Source of the DNA: Bacteroidales bacterium UBA5287
Lineage (GTDB): Bacteria; Bacteroidota; Bacteroidia; Bacteroidales; Dysgonomonadaceae
DNA length: 64,000 nucleotides
Direction of reading: 5' to 3'
Assembly: GCA_002411345.1 (NCBI GenBank)
Contig: DHSL01000017.1
Location: 78,833 to 142,832 of the forward strand
Positions 35,864-44,088 of this stretch are shown here, one piece after another. Made by a program: the position numbers and the translations under genes. The notes beneath the pieces were generated by a model. That model searched no databases and was not told the origin of the DNA. It saw only the letters and a program-made list of their open reading frames with translations. Every line of letters begins with the position of its first letter. The stretch's first letter is position 1.

Positions 35864-36124
35864 TTTGTGTCAATTTCGTACAACGCTTCCCCTGTTTTTC
35901 TTAAGATTTTTAAAATATCAGTTGAACCATGTCTGTTTTTTAATAGTAACCAGAACACCTATTGTGTTTATATTTATAAAACACCTCTCCATGTATTAAA
36001 AAGGCCATTTCTAATATAAAAAAATCCACAAGAGAATCTTTAATCTTAAATGTCAGAAATTAAATAAGTTATGGATGGTTTTTGCGTGTTGTGTTATAAT
36101 TTAACCATAGTTAATGCGTGAATA
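35864..36124 (+). other. Intergenic region before the pilus operon
   Basis: I see no gene here. It is AT-rich with an imperfect small inverted repeat around AACACctattGTGTT (near 35950-35965). The functional part appears to be the promoter block that starts at 36125. Confidence 0.5.
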
Positions 36125-36184
36125 AGACAAAAAGTTGCACATTTAGGACAAACGATTTTTTTAAATCATGTCTAATTTTGGACA
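36125..36184 (+). promoter_or_regulatory. Promoter/operator of the type V pilus operon
   Basis: AGACAAAAAGTT (36125-36136), then ten bases, then GACA (36147-36150), giving direct half-sites AGACA and GGACA 21 bases apart, about two helical turns, as AraC-type proteins prefer. TAATTTTGGACA follows (36173-36184), whose TAATTTTG is an exact -7 element. The same block recurs before the chaperone-usher-like locus at 52084-52145. A start near 36187 leaves 14 bases before the ATG at 36201. Confidence 0.65.
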
Positions 36185-36200
36185 TAAAAATTATGCAAGC

Positions 36201-36770
36201 ATGAAAAAAATCGCTTTAATCATTGTAGGTATTTTCTTATTTTATTCTTTCTCTTTTTCGCAAAGTTTAGGAATAAAAACGAACCTAGTCCATTGGGCAA
36301 CCACAACACCCAACATAGGGATTGAATTTGCCTTCAGTAGAAAATATACTATGGATATATCCGCAGGATATAATCCATTTGTATTTAACGATAACAAAAA
36401 GTTTCAACATTGGATTGTTCAGCCAGAGCTTCGCTATTGGACATGCGAAAGTTTCAACGGTCATTTTTTTGGAATTCATGGATTAGTCGCCGAGTACAAT
36501 GTAGGCGGAATTGATTTTCCTCTTGGCAGGCTAAAAGATCTAAAAGATTACCGTTATAAAGGTTTTGCCTATGGTGGAGGAATCAGTTACGGATATCAGT
36601 GGGTATTATCCAAAAGGTGGAATGTTGAGGCAAGCCTGGGTGCCGGATATGCATATCTTACATACGATAAATATCCATGTACAAAATGCGGTACACTACT
36701 TAAAAGTGAAAACAAAAATTATTTTGGTGTAACCAAAGCTGCAGTATCCCTTATTTATCTAATCAAATAA
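36201..36770 (+). CDS. DUF3575 protein of the pilus operon
   Basis: The ATG at 36201 is chosen over 36168 because it begins a good signal peptide (MKKIALIIVGIFLFYSFSFSQ) and lies after the -7 element. About 189 residues. SLGIKTNLVHWATTTPNIGIEFAFSRKYTMDIS and the closing aromatic-rich strands are typical of DUF3575, a small outer-membrane beta-barrel-like family found first in Bacteroidales fimbrial operons. CTKCGTLL gives a Cys pair of unknown meaning. Likely an outer-membrane accessory for pilus assembly. The DUF3868/OmpA gene follows after 12 bases. Confidence 0.85.
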   Translation: MKKIALIIVGIFLFYSFSFSQSLGIKTNLVHWATTTPNIGIEFAFSRKYTMDISAGYNPFVFNDNKKFQHWIVQPELRYWTCESFNGHFFGIHGLVAEYNVGGIDFPLGRLKDLKDYRYKGFAYGGGISYGYQWVLSKRWNVEASLGAGYAYLTYDKYPCTKCGTLLKSENKNYFGVTKAAVSLIYLIK

Positions 36771-36782
36771 GTCGAATAGATT

Positions 36783-38252
36783 ATGAAAAAGAATAGCATA
36801 CATATATTTATTGTAATAACAACCGCATTGCTGATTATGTCATTGAAATTGACAGCTCAGGAAAGTTATACAAATCAGTTGACGATAGATAATCTTGTAA
36901 TTTCTAAAGAAGCCAATATTACCGGTATAGATATGAATGTCAATCTCAAAGATTTAAATATCAATAAAAACGAGTTATTGATTGTCATCCCTGTTATAGT
37001 TTCTAACGACAAGAAGAATGAAGCAGAATTGGAGCCATTTGCTATAATAGGAAAACTAAGAAACAAAGTACTTGAACGCCCATTTTTCTGGAATGGTAAA
37101 CCCAATCTTAGCATGCTTAAAGAATATCTTGTATTGCGTATAAACGGAACAACGCAATCGATCCATTACATTGCATCGACCCCATTTGAAGAATGGCAAC
37201 GACAAGCAAAATTAGTTTTAAGGTCAAAGATTATAGGCTGTGCAGAATGTCAGGAAGAGTTGTCCGATATGATAATTTCCAACAAGATACTCAATGAAAA
37301 ATTTGTTCCAGACTACCGTTACACATATGTAGTTCCAGAAGTAGAAGAAGTTAAGACAAGAAGCGAAAGTTACAGTGCACATTTAAATTACATTGTAGGT
37401 CGTTGGGATTTGCTCCCCAGTTTTCAGAATAACGCATCCGTATTAGCAAAAGTAGATAATATCATTAATGAATTAAAAAATGATAAAGATCTGAATATTA
37501 CCGATTTCACAATTACCGGCTATGCATCACCAGAAGGAACAAGTCAAAGCAATATGCTGTTGTCGCAACGCCGTGCTGAGTCGTTTGCTCAATACCTGGA
37601 GAAGAAATACGGATATAAATCTAATCAATTCACTGTTAATTGGCTTGGTGAAGATTGGAAAGGTTTGAAAGACGCATTACTTGCTTCCAATTTATCCAAC
37701 AAGAATGACATAATAAGTATTATTGAATCAGAGTCGAACCTCGATGCACGCGATGCACGATTGATTGCTTTAGACAACGGAGTTACCTATCGCAAACTTT
37801 TGAATGAATTATATCCCCCCCTCCGTCGTAACGATTATAACATAGCATTTGTATCCAGACCATTTAATGTAGAAGAAGCCTCGGAAATTATCAAGACGCG
37901 CCCCAAGCTGTTGAGTCTCAATGAAATGTTCTTGGTGGCCAATACCTATCCTGAAAACAGTAAAGAATATTATGAAGTATTTGAGATAGCCGCCCGCACA
38001 TTCCCGGAAAGTTCTACAGCCAATATCAACGTTGCCGTAAGCGAGCTTCGAGCCAATAAGGTTGATGCTGCATTGCAAAGACTTGAAAAGTTAAAAGATA
38101 CACCCGAAGCTTGGAATCTTTTGGGAGTAGCCTATGTCTTGAAAGGTATGAACCAACAAGCATCGGAATATTTTAGGAAAGCTTCAGAACGAGGAGATGT
38201 AGATGCCGCTCACAATACACAACAATTAGAACAATTTATAGAAAGCGAATAA
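36783..38252 (+). CDS. DUF3868/OmpA-domain protein of the pilus operon
   Basis: 489 residues with a signal peptide (to about residue 25). The N-terminal DUF3868-type region has two Cys in IIGCAECQEEL. An OmpA-like peptidoglycan-binding region follows (DFTITGYASPEGTSQSNMLLSQRRAESFAQYL). A C-terminal TPR-like stretch ends the protein (PEAWNLLGVAYVLKGMNQQASEYFRKA). Such proteins pair with DUF3575 in fimbrial loci and probably anchor assembly machinery to the cell wall. The product faces the periplasm. The major pilin gene follows after 83 bases containing AATC-type repeats. Confidence 0.85.
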   Translation: MKKNSIHIFIVITTALLIMSLKLTAQESYTNQLTIDNLVISKEANITGIDMNVNLKDLNINKNELLIVIPVIVSNDKKNEAELEPFAIIGKLRNKVLERPFFWNGKPNLSMLKEYLVLRINGTTQSIHYIASTPFEEWQRQAKLVLRSKIIGCAECQEELSDMIISNKILNEKFVPDYRYTYVVPEVEEVKTRSESYSAHLNYIVGRWDLLPSFQNNASVLAKVDNIINELKNDKDLNITDFTITGYASPEGTSQSNMLLSQRRAESFAQYLEKKYGYKSNQFTVNWLGEDWKGLKDALLASNLSNKNDIISIIESESNLDARDARLIALDNGVTYRKLLNELYPPLRRNDYNIAFVSRPFNVEEASEIIKTRPKLLSLNEMFLVANTYPENSKEYYEVFEIAARTFPESSTANINVAVSELRANKVDAALQRLEKLKDTPEAWNLLGVAYVLKGMNQQASEYFRKASERGDVDAAHNTQQLEQFIESE

Positions 38253-38279
38253 TTTAAAATTACTGAAAAATCAACGATA

Positions 38280-38320
38280 TAGTAATAATCAATCAATTAA
38301 TTAATCAATCAATCACTTTT
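38280..38320 (+). repeat. AATC/AATT tetranucleotide tract in the major pilin 5' UTR
   Basis: A run of ATAATCAATCAATTAATT-type tetranucleotides occupies about 38288-38316, ending some 20 bases before the pilin ATG at 38336. A very similar CAATCAATCAAACAATCAAT-type tract precedes the pilin-like gene at 52268. It may keep the translation start unstructured, or be a slippage-prone phase-variation tract. Confidence 0.6.
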
Positions 38321-38335
38321 TAAATTTTATTAAAC

Positions 38336-39535
38336 ATGAAAATTTTTAGAATTCTATTAACAACAGCCATCGTACTAGGAATGACGGCTTGCAACAATGA
38401 AGATCCAGTAGATCTAACAGCTCAACCCGAATCTACAGTATCGGTGCGTGTAGTGCCAACTAGTGATGTACCGGCGGTAAGGGCGATTGGAGATTTATCT
38501 CTTCCAGCTGTACTAGCGGCAGAAAGTGCAATTAAGCAATTGGAAGTGTACATTTTTCAAGGACAACTACCTGACGGTTACAAGTCAGTTACAGGAACTA
38601 ATGTTACACAAGTATTAGACATTGCAACTCACGCCGGTGTCAGAACGATAGTTGTAGTAGCTAATGCAAATATTGGAACAGTAGAAAATAAAGCAGAGCT
38701 GTTAGCTGAAACTAAAGACCTTCCAGTAGGAGATATAACTACAGTTGGTTTGCTAATGACATCTAATGAAACGTCTGTAGAATTAGTTGCAGGTAAAAAC
38801 CAATATGGTTTTATTGTGGATGGACCTGGTTATGATGGTACAACAGGAGTTACCCATCATTCTAATGGAAATCCATTAAAATTGTATCGTGTAAATGCAC
38901 GCGTTGCAATTGTAGGTGCCACACTTGCTCTAGAAGGTGATGATGCCGTATTGTTCAATAATCTTAGAGATGTACAAGTTGCAATGTTCAACGTACCAAA
39001 AACATCAAAATTATTTGGTGATCCTTTATCTTTAGCTATGAATGATAAGTATTTATATGGTGCAGCTTGGACAAGTCCACTTGGAACTTATGTATCAGCA
39101 GCATCTCCAGCAACTCCTTCTGCAGAGGTTAATACTAATTTCTTAGAAGGAACGGTTACTTTTCCAGTTGTGATTGGAACTGCTCCATACTTTTACGTAA
39201 CTGAAAGTGCAACTGCAATTGCAAATCAACAAATGTTTATCGTTTTAAGAGGAAAAACTTATTTAGACAATGATGCCGTTGTTGCAAATGGTTATTTCAC
39301 TGATGCTGATGGTTATACCTATTATCCTGTATGGGTGAATGCAGACAAACCGGGGTATACTTACACAGGTAATGATACCAAAGATAGCATGATTCGTCGT
39401 AATACACAGTATAACATCACTTTGACAATCAAACATAAAGGTAATCCTAATATTGATCCTCCAGTGGCAGCACAATTGGATGTGAACGTAAGTGTAGAGC
39501 CTTGGTTAGTAGTTACTCAGGGTGTAGTATGGTAA
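38336..39535 (+). CDS. Major type V fimbrillin (FimA/Mfa1-like)
   Basis: 399 residues. Lipoprotein signal with lipobox LGMTAC (Cys19). An arginine at residue 49 (VPAVRAIGD) sits where Porphyromonas FimA is cut (Arg46) by gingipain to release the donor-strand-ready subunit. Fimbrillin-type beta domains follow, ending in the strand-like LDVNVSVEPWLVVTQGVVW that would act in strand exchange. Its size, its position before the FimB/Mfa2-like gene and the strong downstream hairpin suggest it is the main stalk subunit. No gingipain-like protease is seen in the window, so the maturing protease must be elsewhere. Confidence 0.85.
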   Translation: MKIFRILLTTAIVLGMTACNNEDPVDLTAQPESTVSVRVVPTSDVPAVRAIGDLSLPAVLAAESAIKQLEVYIFQGQLPDGYKSVTGTNVTQVLDIATHAGVRTIVVVANANIGTVENKAELLAETKDLPVGDITTVGLLMTSNETSVELVAGKNQYGFIVDGPGYDGTTGVTHHSNGNPLKLYRVNARVAIVGATLALEGDDAVLFNNLRDVQVAMFNVPKTSKLFGDPLSLAMNDKYLYGAAWTSPLGTYVSAASPATPSAEVNTNFLEGTVTFPVVIGTAPYFYVTESATAIANQQMFIVLRGKTYLDNDAVVANGYFTDADGYTYYPVWVNADKPGYTYTGNDTKDSMIRRNTQYNITLTIKHKGNPNIDPPVAAQLDVNVSVEPWLVVTQGVVW

Positions 39536-39620
39536 ATTTTATCATTGAGTTAGACTGGCAATTCAAAATCAAACTTTTTCAATTATCTAGTGACAGTATA
39601 AGAAAAGTTTAGCAAAAATA

Positions 39621-39650
39621 CCGCGGTCGGGGAGTGATACTCTGCCGCGG
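39621..39650 (+). terminator. GC-rich hairpin after the major fimbrillin gene
   Basis: CCGCGG (39621-39626) pairs with CCGCGG (39645-39650), with an inner GAGT/ACTC stem and GAT loop. It stands out in the AT-rich background, 86 bases after the pilin stop, with no T-run. It probably stabilises the pilin mRNA 3' end or reduces readthrough to the minor subunits. Confidence 0.55.
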
Positions 39651-39679
39651 ACCAAAGAAAAAAAATTAAAAAATAGATA

Positions 39680-40591
39680 ATGATGAGCAACAAGAGCAAA
39701 TTCAGCTTATATCTTGTAATCATATTTATGATTACGGGTTTTCTGAGCAGTTGTTTTACAGAGGATCTGACAGATTGCCCTCGTCCTTTTCAAGTGACCA
39801 TCAAAGCGTTGGATGTTGATCTGAATGACATCACAGAGTCCGGTGATGTGAAAAATGTTATATTGTTTATGTTTAATGAGGATTTACAGCTTGTTAAAAC
39901 CTATCAATTGAACGCAAATCAGATCAAAAACCGGGAACCGATTGACATATTAATCGATTATCCAGGTTATGAATCGCTCTTTTTTGTTGCCTGGGGAAAT
40001 GTTGATGAGTCGGTAGATCATTCAAACGTGACCACTGTAAAACAATTACTTGACCTATTTGTAAAGTTGAAAATGAAAGATGGTTATGCATTGCCGCCGG
40101 GAGATTTGTTCCGTGGAAATCTTACTGTACCCGTTGAATATGGAACTACAGAAGCAGGGCAATCGCACGTAGTAGAAATTAAACGAACGACAAGTGCAGT
40201 CACCATTACTTCAATAGACTTAAAAGAATGGAACGGAAATCAAGCAGGAACATATTCCTATGTGATCCATGAATCGTATGATAATTTGGATCCAGATGGT
40301 AACCCAACCGGAAATCAAGTTTCCTATTTACCTCCATCATCCTTTATTACGAATGGAAATTTTACAGCACCAATTTTCTATGTTTTTCCAACCGCTCCCG
40401 GGAAATCGTTAGTTCTGGATATCCTTTATAATGGGAATGTGATTTTTACTGCCGATAAAGATGCCGAAGGCAAGCCTTTTGATCCTCAAATTGGCAGGAC
40501 ATTGAACATTATACTTGACTTTAGGGCAGAAATTGACATAATAACTGCTATTACACCCTGGAATGTTGTATATCAGTATGTAGTTATTTAA
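39680..40591 (+). CDS. FimB/Mfa2-type fimbrial anchor lipoprotein
   Basis: 303 residues, lipobox GFLSSC near residue 25, then FTEDLTDCPRPFQVTIKA, a hallmark beginning of FimB/Mfa2 proteins. These anchor the fimbria base to the outer membrane and limit its length. Unlike the major pilin it lacks an early arginine cleavage site, which agrees with a permanently lipid-anchored role. It lies between the major pilin and a fimbrillin-like accessory subunit, 13 bases before the next gene. Confidence 0.83.
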   Translation: MMSNKSKFSLYLVIIFMITGFLSSCFTEDLTDCPRPFQVTIKALDVDLNDITESGDVKNVILFMFNEDLQLVKTYQLNANQIKNREPIDILIDYPGYESLFFVAWGNVDESVDHSNVTTVKQLLDLFVKLKMKDGYALPPGDLFRGNLTVPVEYGTTEAGQSHVVEIKRTTSAVTITSIDLKEWNGNQAGTYSYVIHESYDNLDPDGNPTGNQVSYLPPSSFITNGNFTAPIFYVFPTAPGKSLVLDILYNGNVIFTADKDAEGKPFDPQIGRTLNIILDFRAEIDIITAITPWNVVYQYVVI

Positions 40592-40604
40592 TAATTAGAA
40601 AATT

Positions 40605-41660
40605 ATGAAAAATATAAGATATTCATATTACTTACAGACCATTGTCGTTTTCCTATTGTGTATATCCTCATTCACTTCGTGTATATACGATGATGTGGTT
40701 GAGCAAGAAGAACACGGACTAATTATTGTAAAATTGGGCTTTGACGAGATAGAGACGCGTGCTGCCGGTGATATTCTTTTCCCTGCTACTGATGCTGAAA
40801 TAACGAAGGTACGTATATTTGTGTTTGTAGGTGAACATCTTGAAGTCAATCGTCTGTTTACAGCCGGTCAACCTTCGTTCAACAATCCATTTGTTTTGGA
40901 TGTAGTTACAGGTCCCAAAGATATTTATGTGGTAGCAAATGAAAGTCCAGCACTATCGTTGACACTTGCAACAGTAACCACGAAATCCGGACTTACGAGT
41001 ATTTTGGCTGACCAAATTTCTTCACCATTGACTTTGCCATTACCTATGTTAGGAAGCGCATTTAATGTATCAGTGATTGAGAAGACAGCTCCAGATCGCA
41101 ACAGTATTACGATCCCATTAACGCGAATTGCCGCCAAGATTTCATTACGATTGAATAAAGCCAATCCAGCCGCCAATGTAAAAATTACAAAAGTGACGTT
41201 ACTAAACAACGCCGGTAAGTCGACCCTTTATCCAATTCCTCCAGCAACAGCAGTTGTTGGTCAATCATATTGGAATTTTTCAAAATCCTGGATTACGCCT
41301 ATTGATTTAACGACCACATTATCTGCAGTCAGCGATTTAGGAGATATTTATGTATATGAAAATTTAGATGGGAGTGCAGCCAATAAAACCAATGCAACCC
41401 AATTGGAGTTGGAAGCATTATATAACAATATCTCGACGACCTATCGAGTTTATATCAATGAAAATGTGAGTTCAGCTGTAAATCCAGGAGACCCCGGATC
41501 ATCAGTCACAAATCCAAATGATCATTTGTATAAAATCAAACGTGGACATCAATATAACGTTGATGGAACAATTGTCAATTTAGGTGAGATTACTACGCTC
41601 GAAGTAAAAGTAAAGATATTGCCTTGGACAGTCCATCAATATAAAGTGCCATTGCAATAG
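40605..41660 (+). CDS. Fimbrillin-family accessory subunit
   Basis: 351 residues. Lipobox FTSC (Cys26), and an arginine at residue 52 (DEIETRAAGDILFP) placed like the FimA processing site. The body has the fimbrillin N-terminal beta domain (EITKVRIFVFVGEHLEVNRLF, GPKDIYVVANES). It ends in VKVKILPWTVHQYKVPLQ, a polymerising-strand-like tail. Probably a minor (FimC/D- or Mfa3-type) subunit, since it is shorter than the major pilin and downstream of the hairpin. Exact role unknown. Confidence 0.78.
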   Translation: MKNIRYSYYLQTIVVFLLCISSFTSCIYDDVVEQEEHGLIIVKLGFDEIETRAAGDILFPATDAEITKVRIFVFVGEHLEVNRLFTAGQPSFNNPFVLDVVTGPKDIYVVANESPALSLTLATVTTKSGLTSILADQISSPLTLPLPMLGSAFNVSVIEKTAPDRNSITIPLTRIAAKISLRLNKANPAANVKITKVTLLNNAGKSTLYPIPPATAVVGQSYWNFSKSWITPIDLTTTLSAVSDLGDIYVYENLDGSAANKTNATQLELEALYNNISTTYRVYINENVSSAVNPGDPGSSVTNPNDHLYKIKRGHQYNVDGTIVNLGEITTLEVKVKILPWTVHQYKVPLQ

Positions 41661-41693
41661 AAGATAAATGCATTCATAAAAAACAAATTCAAA

Positions 41694-43562
41694 ATGAAAA
41701 ATAAGATTATAATTCCGGTGCTTTCAATGCTGCTCATTTTAGGTAGTTGTATTTATGATGCGCCAGTTGTCGATCAAGTAGAAAATGAAGCAGATGACAC
41801 CTATTTGAGTTTTAGGTCGACACAAATTACATTGCCTGACAATGGCACTGGCACTTCAGTGGAATCAATCACCCTGAATACATTACGAATTCTTGTTTTT
41901 TCAAAAGCAACTGGACAAATAGTGACCAACGAGGTGTTCAATATTTCAAATAGACCTGTTGCAACTAAGGTAGGCAGTAATTGGGTTATTGATTTTTCCG
42001 GAATAGCAGTTGCTACAAAACCGGGTTTGAGTGTTGTATATGTGGTATTGAATGAGGATGTATCTGCTGTTGGAAGTCTGCCGTTAACAACGGCATTGAA
42101 TAGCCTAACTAATCTTGCAGGAATGCAAGCGTTAGTAAATACACCTCTTTCGTACGCTGCCCCCTTGCGTGTTACGTATCAACCGGATGGTATTACACCT
42201 AATGAGCCCCCATTTGTTATGTCCACTTTTGATGAGTTGGATATTCTTCCTGCCCGTCCATCTACAAATCCGAATTTAGCTGATTTGCGTGGACCAAGTG
42301 AAGGTCAGAAAGGATTTGAATTGGATAGAACCATGGCGAAGGTAACTATTGAAAGCGTTTCAAACATACCTTATGTAGGTGGACCAACAACAGACAATGT
42401 CCAAACCAGTTATATTTTTATATTAAAAATGGGATTGGTTAAAGTTCCCCAAAGCTATTTATGGTCGCCTAATCGTCTGCAAACAAATCCACCTGTTCCA
42501 CCAACGTCAACATATCCAGTTCCACCTTATACAGAAAGTTATCAGGCTTTGAATTTTCCATTACCAGATCCTAACTTAAATTATTATGACAGAGATTGGG
42601 ATGGTAATATTAAATTAGATTTTACTGCTTCAACTTACGAAATGCAAGAAGCCAAGAAATCACGTATTTGGTATACAGGAGACGCAAGTGGAAGTAATGC
42701 GTTTTCGTCAGATAGTTCAGTGTTGGATTATAACATTAGAACGAAACCAGGTATAAATAGCTCTGTTTTTTTCTCAACTTATAATAATGACATATCACAA
42801 ATTGTGCCTGTTGATTTAAATTCCGGTAACTTTACATCTTTTGTAAATGCTGTATATGGAAGCTCTTCTGATGGAGATTATCTTCCCAGTATTTATAAAA
42901 TATTGACTCCTCAAATAACCCCAAATGTAACTGGTGGAAACTGGACTTTAAAAGAAAAAAATATTTCATATTATGTTCCTGAAAATATTTTGGTAAACAA
43001 ATCTGATACAGTCAATTCAACTAAATTATATGTAAAAGCCGTAAAGGCTACGGTAGCAATGCCTGAATCAATTGTGGAAGGAGATTTTACTCTAACGAGT
43101 CAAAGTTGGGGCAATTGGATCTATAGTACTCAAGCTGGGGGGACAAATATCGGAACACTTGGAGGAAATGAATTCAAATTATTTATGAGAACACTTTGGA
43201 GATATAAACTGGATACCATCATGGTGGGCACTGAAAGTAGGATCATAGTTCGCCACTATTGGGAGGGATTAATTCGTTATCGTCAAGGTAGTATTACGGG
43301 TACTATAGAAGATGCTGAATTCCAAAATATTGCAAGTGGAACAAATGTTAAAAACTTCTACCTCCCCATTAAGAATACACCTGAAACGTCTGTGGATTAT
43401 AATATTTACCGTAATCACGAGTATAAGTTTTCGGTACATGTGTTGCAACAATGGGCTCCACCTGCGCAACAAGCAGTGAATAATTCGTCTGCATCAACGA
43501 GAAGTGGGGATGTTACAAATAGTGATGCTTCCTGGAATATGGTATTGAAAATGAATCCGTAA
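41694..43562 (+). CDS. Large fimbrillin-family protein, probable tip subunit
   Basis: 622 residues. Lipobox LILGSC (Cys19), an early arginine (YLSFRSTQ, residue 41), and a fimbrillin-like N-terminal domain (LNTLRILVFSKATGQIVTNEVF, GLSVVYVVLNEDV). A long proline- and aromatic-rich middle follows (TNPPVPPTSTYPVPPYTE). It lacks the standard C-terminal PW strand at the very end, closing instead with SDASWNMVLKMNP. It is the longest and last structural gene, which fits a tip or adhesive subunit of the FimE/Mfa type; that is inference. Confidence 0.75.
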   Translation: MKNKIIIPVLSMLLILGSCIYDAPVVDQVENEADDTYLSFRSTQITLPDNGTGTSVESITLNTLRILVFSKATGQIVTNEVFNISNRPVATKVGSNWVIDFSGIAVATKPGLSVVYVVLNEDVSAVGSLPLTTALNSLTNLAGMQALVNTPLSYAAPLRVTYQPDGITPNEPPFVMSTFDELDILPARPSTNPNLADLRGPSEGQKGFELDRTMAKVTIESVSNIPYVGGPTTDNVQTSYIFILKMGLVKVPQSYLWSPNRLQTNPPVPPTSTYPVPPYTESYQALNFPLPDPNLNYYDRDWDGNIKLDFTASTYEMQEAKKSRIWYTGDASGSNAFSSDSSVLDYNIRTKPGINSSVFFSTYNNDISQIVPVDLNSGNFTSFVNAVYGSSSDGDYLPSIYKILTPQITPNVTGGNWTLKEKNISYYVPENILVNKSDTVNSTKLYVKAVKATVAMPESIVEGDFTLTSQSWGNWIYSTQAGGTNIGTLGGNEFKLFMRTLWRYKLDTIMVGTESRIIVRHYWEGLIRYRQGSITGTIEDAEFQNIASGTNVKNFYLPIKNTPETSVDYNIYRNHEYKFSVHVLQQWAPPAQQAVNNSSASTRSGDVTNSDASWNMVLKMNP

Positions 43563-43598
43563 TATTTTGTGAAATTACTTGTAATACTTGAAGCCTAA

Positions 43599-44045
43599 AT
43601 GAAAGGACAGATAGATAAAGTTTTTGTAAATGTCTCAAAATGTATTTTACAATTTGAAGATAATAAGATAATTACCCTTGTCGGCGATGATGAAAATAAA
43701 GTTTTTTTGGTTCATGTTACGACAAGTGAATCAAGGGAATTGGATTTGAGGGAAAAAGTACTTAAATATTACAAAAATTCAAAGTCCCTGGATAGTCTTG
43801 CTGAAAAGTGTGGCTTTAATTGTACAAAAACATTCACCCGTCATTTTCAATCAACATTTAATATAACACCCAAACAATGGATACTTAACTTGAAAGAAAA
43901 GGAGATGATTAAATACTTAAAAGATACGGATTATTCATTAAAGCAAATTGCTGTATTATTGAATTTTAGTAATCAATCACAATTAAGTCATTTTTGTATT
44001 CAAAGAACAGGTTTCACTCCCAAAGAGTTGAGAGAATCGAAATAG
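43599..44045 (+). CDS. Small AraC-type HTH protein at the end of the pilus operon
   Basis: 148 residues. The first 45 residues are a short region with KCILQFEDNKIITLVGDDENK, and the rest is a full AraC-type double HTH (SLDSLAEKCGFNCTKTFTRHFQSTFNITPKQW and YSLKQIAVLLNFSNQSQLSHFCIQRTGFTPKELR). It lies 36 bases after the last pilus subunit, so it is likely co-transcribed and could feed back on the pilus promoter at 36125. The long hairpin terminator begins inside its stop codon region. Confidence 0.82.
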   Translation: MKGQIDKVFVNVSKCILQFEDNKIITLVGDDENKVFLVHVTTSESRELDLREKVLKYYKNSKSLDSLAEKCGFNCTKTFTRHFQSTFNITPKQWILNLKEKEMIKYLKDTDYSLKQIAVLLNFSNQSQLSHFCIQRTGFTPKELRESK

Positions 44046-44077
44046 AATAAACCCGCATATTGCGGGTTTATTCTATT
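44041..44077. terminator. Long bidirectional terminator
   Basis: A 17-bp perfect stem (44041-44057 with 44061-44077, loop TAT), GC-rich at the tip and AT-rich at the base. It separates the pilus operon (+) from the kdp operon (-), which ends 12 bases further on, and overlaps the stop codon of the HTH gene. Confidence 0.9.
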
Positions 44078-44088
44078 TATGTATAAAT

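Noticed and set aside
29657..36000. Polysaccharide utilisation locus around the GH43 gene and hybrid regulator
   Set aside because: No SusC/SusD pair and no other glycoside hydrolase gene nearby; the regulator has TPR repeats instead of a beta-propeller sensor and is next to pilus genes.
38336..43562. Treating the four fimbrillin-family genes as SusD-like or generic surface lipoproteins
   Set aside because: The lipobox plus early arginine and FimA/FimB-type domains, together with DUF3575 and DUF3868 neighbours, point to a type V pilus.
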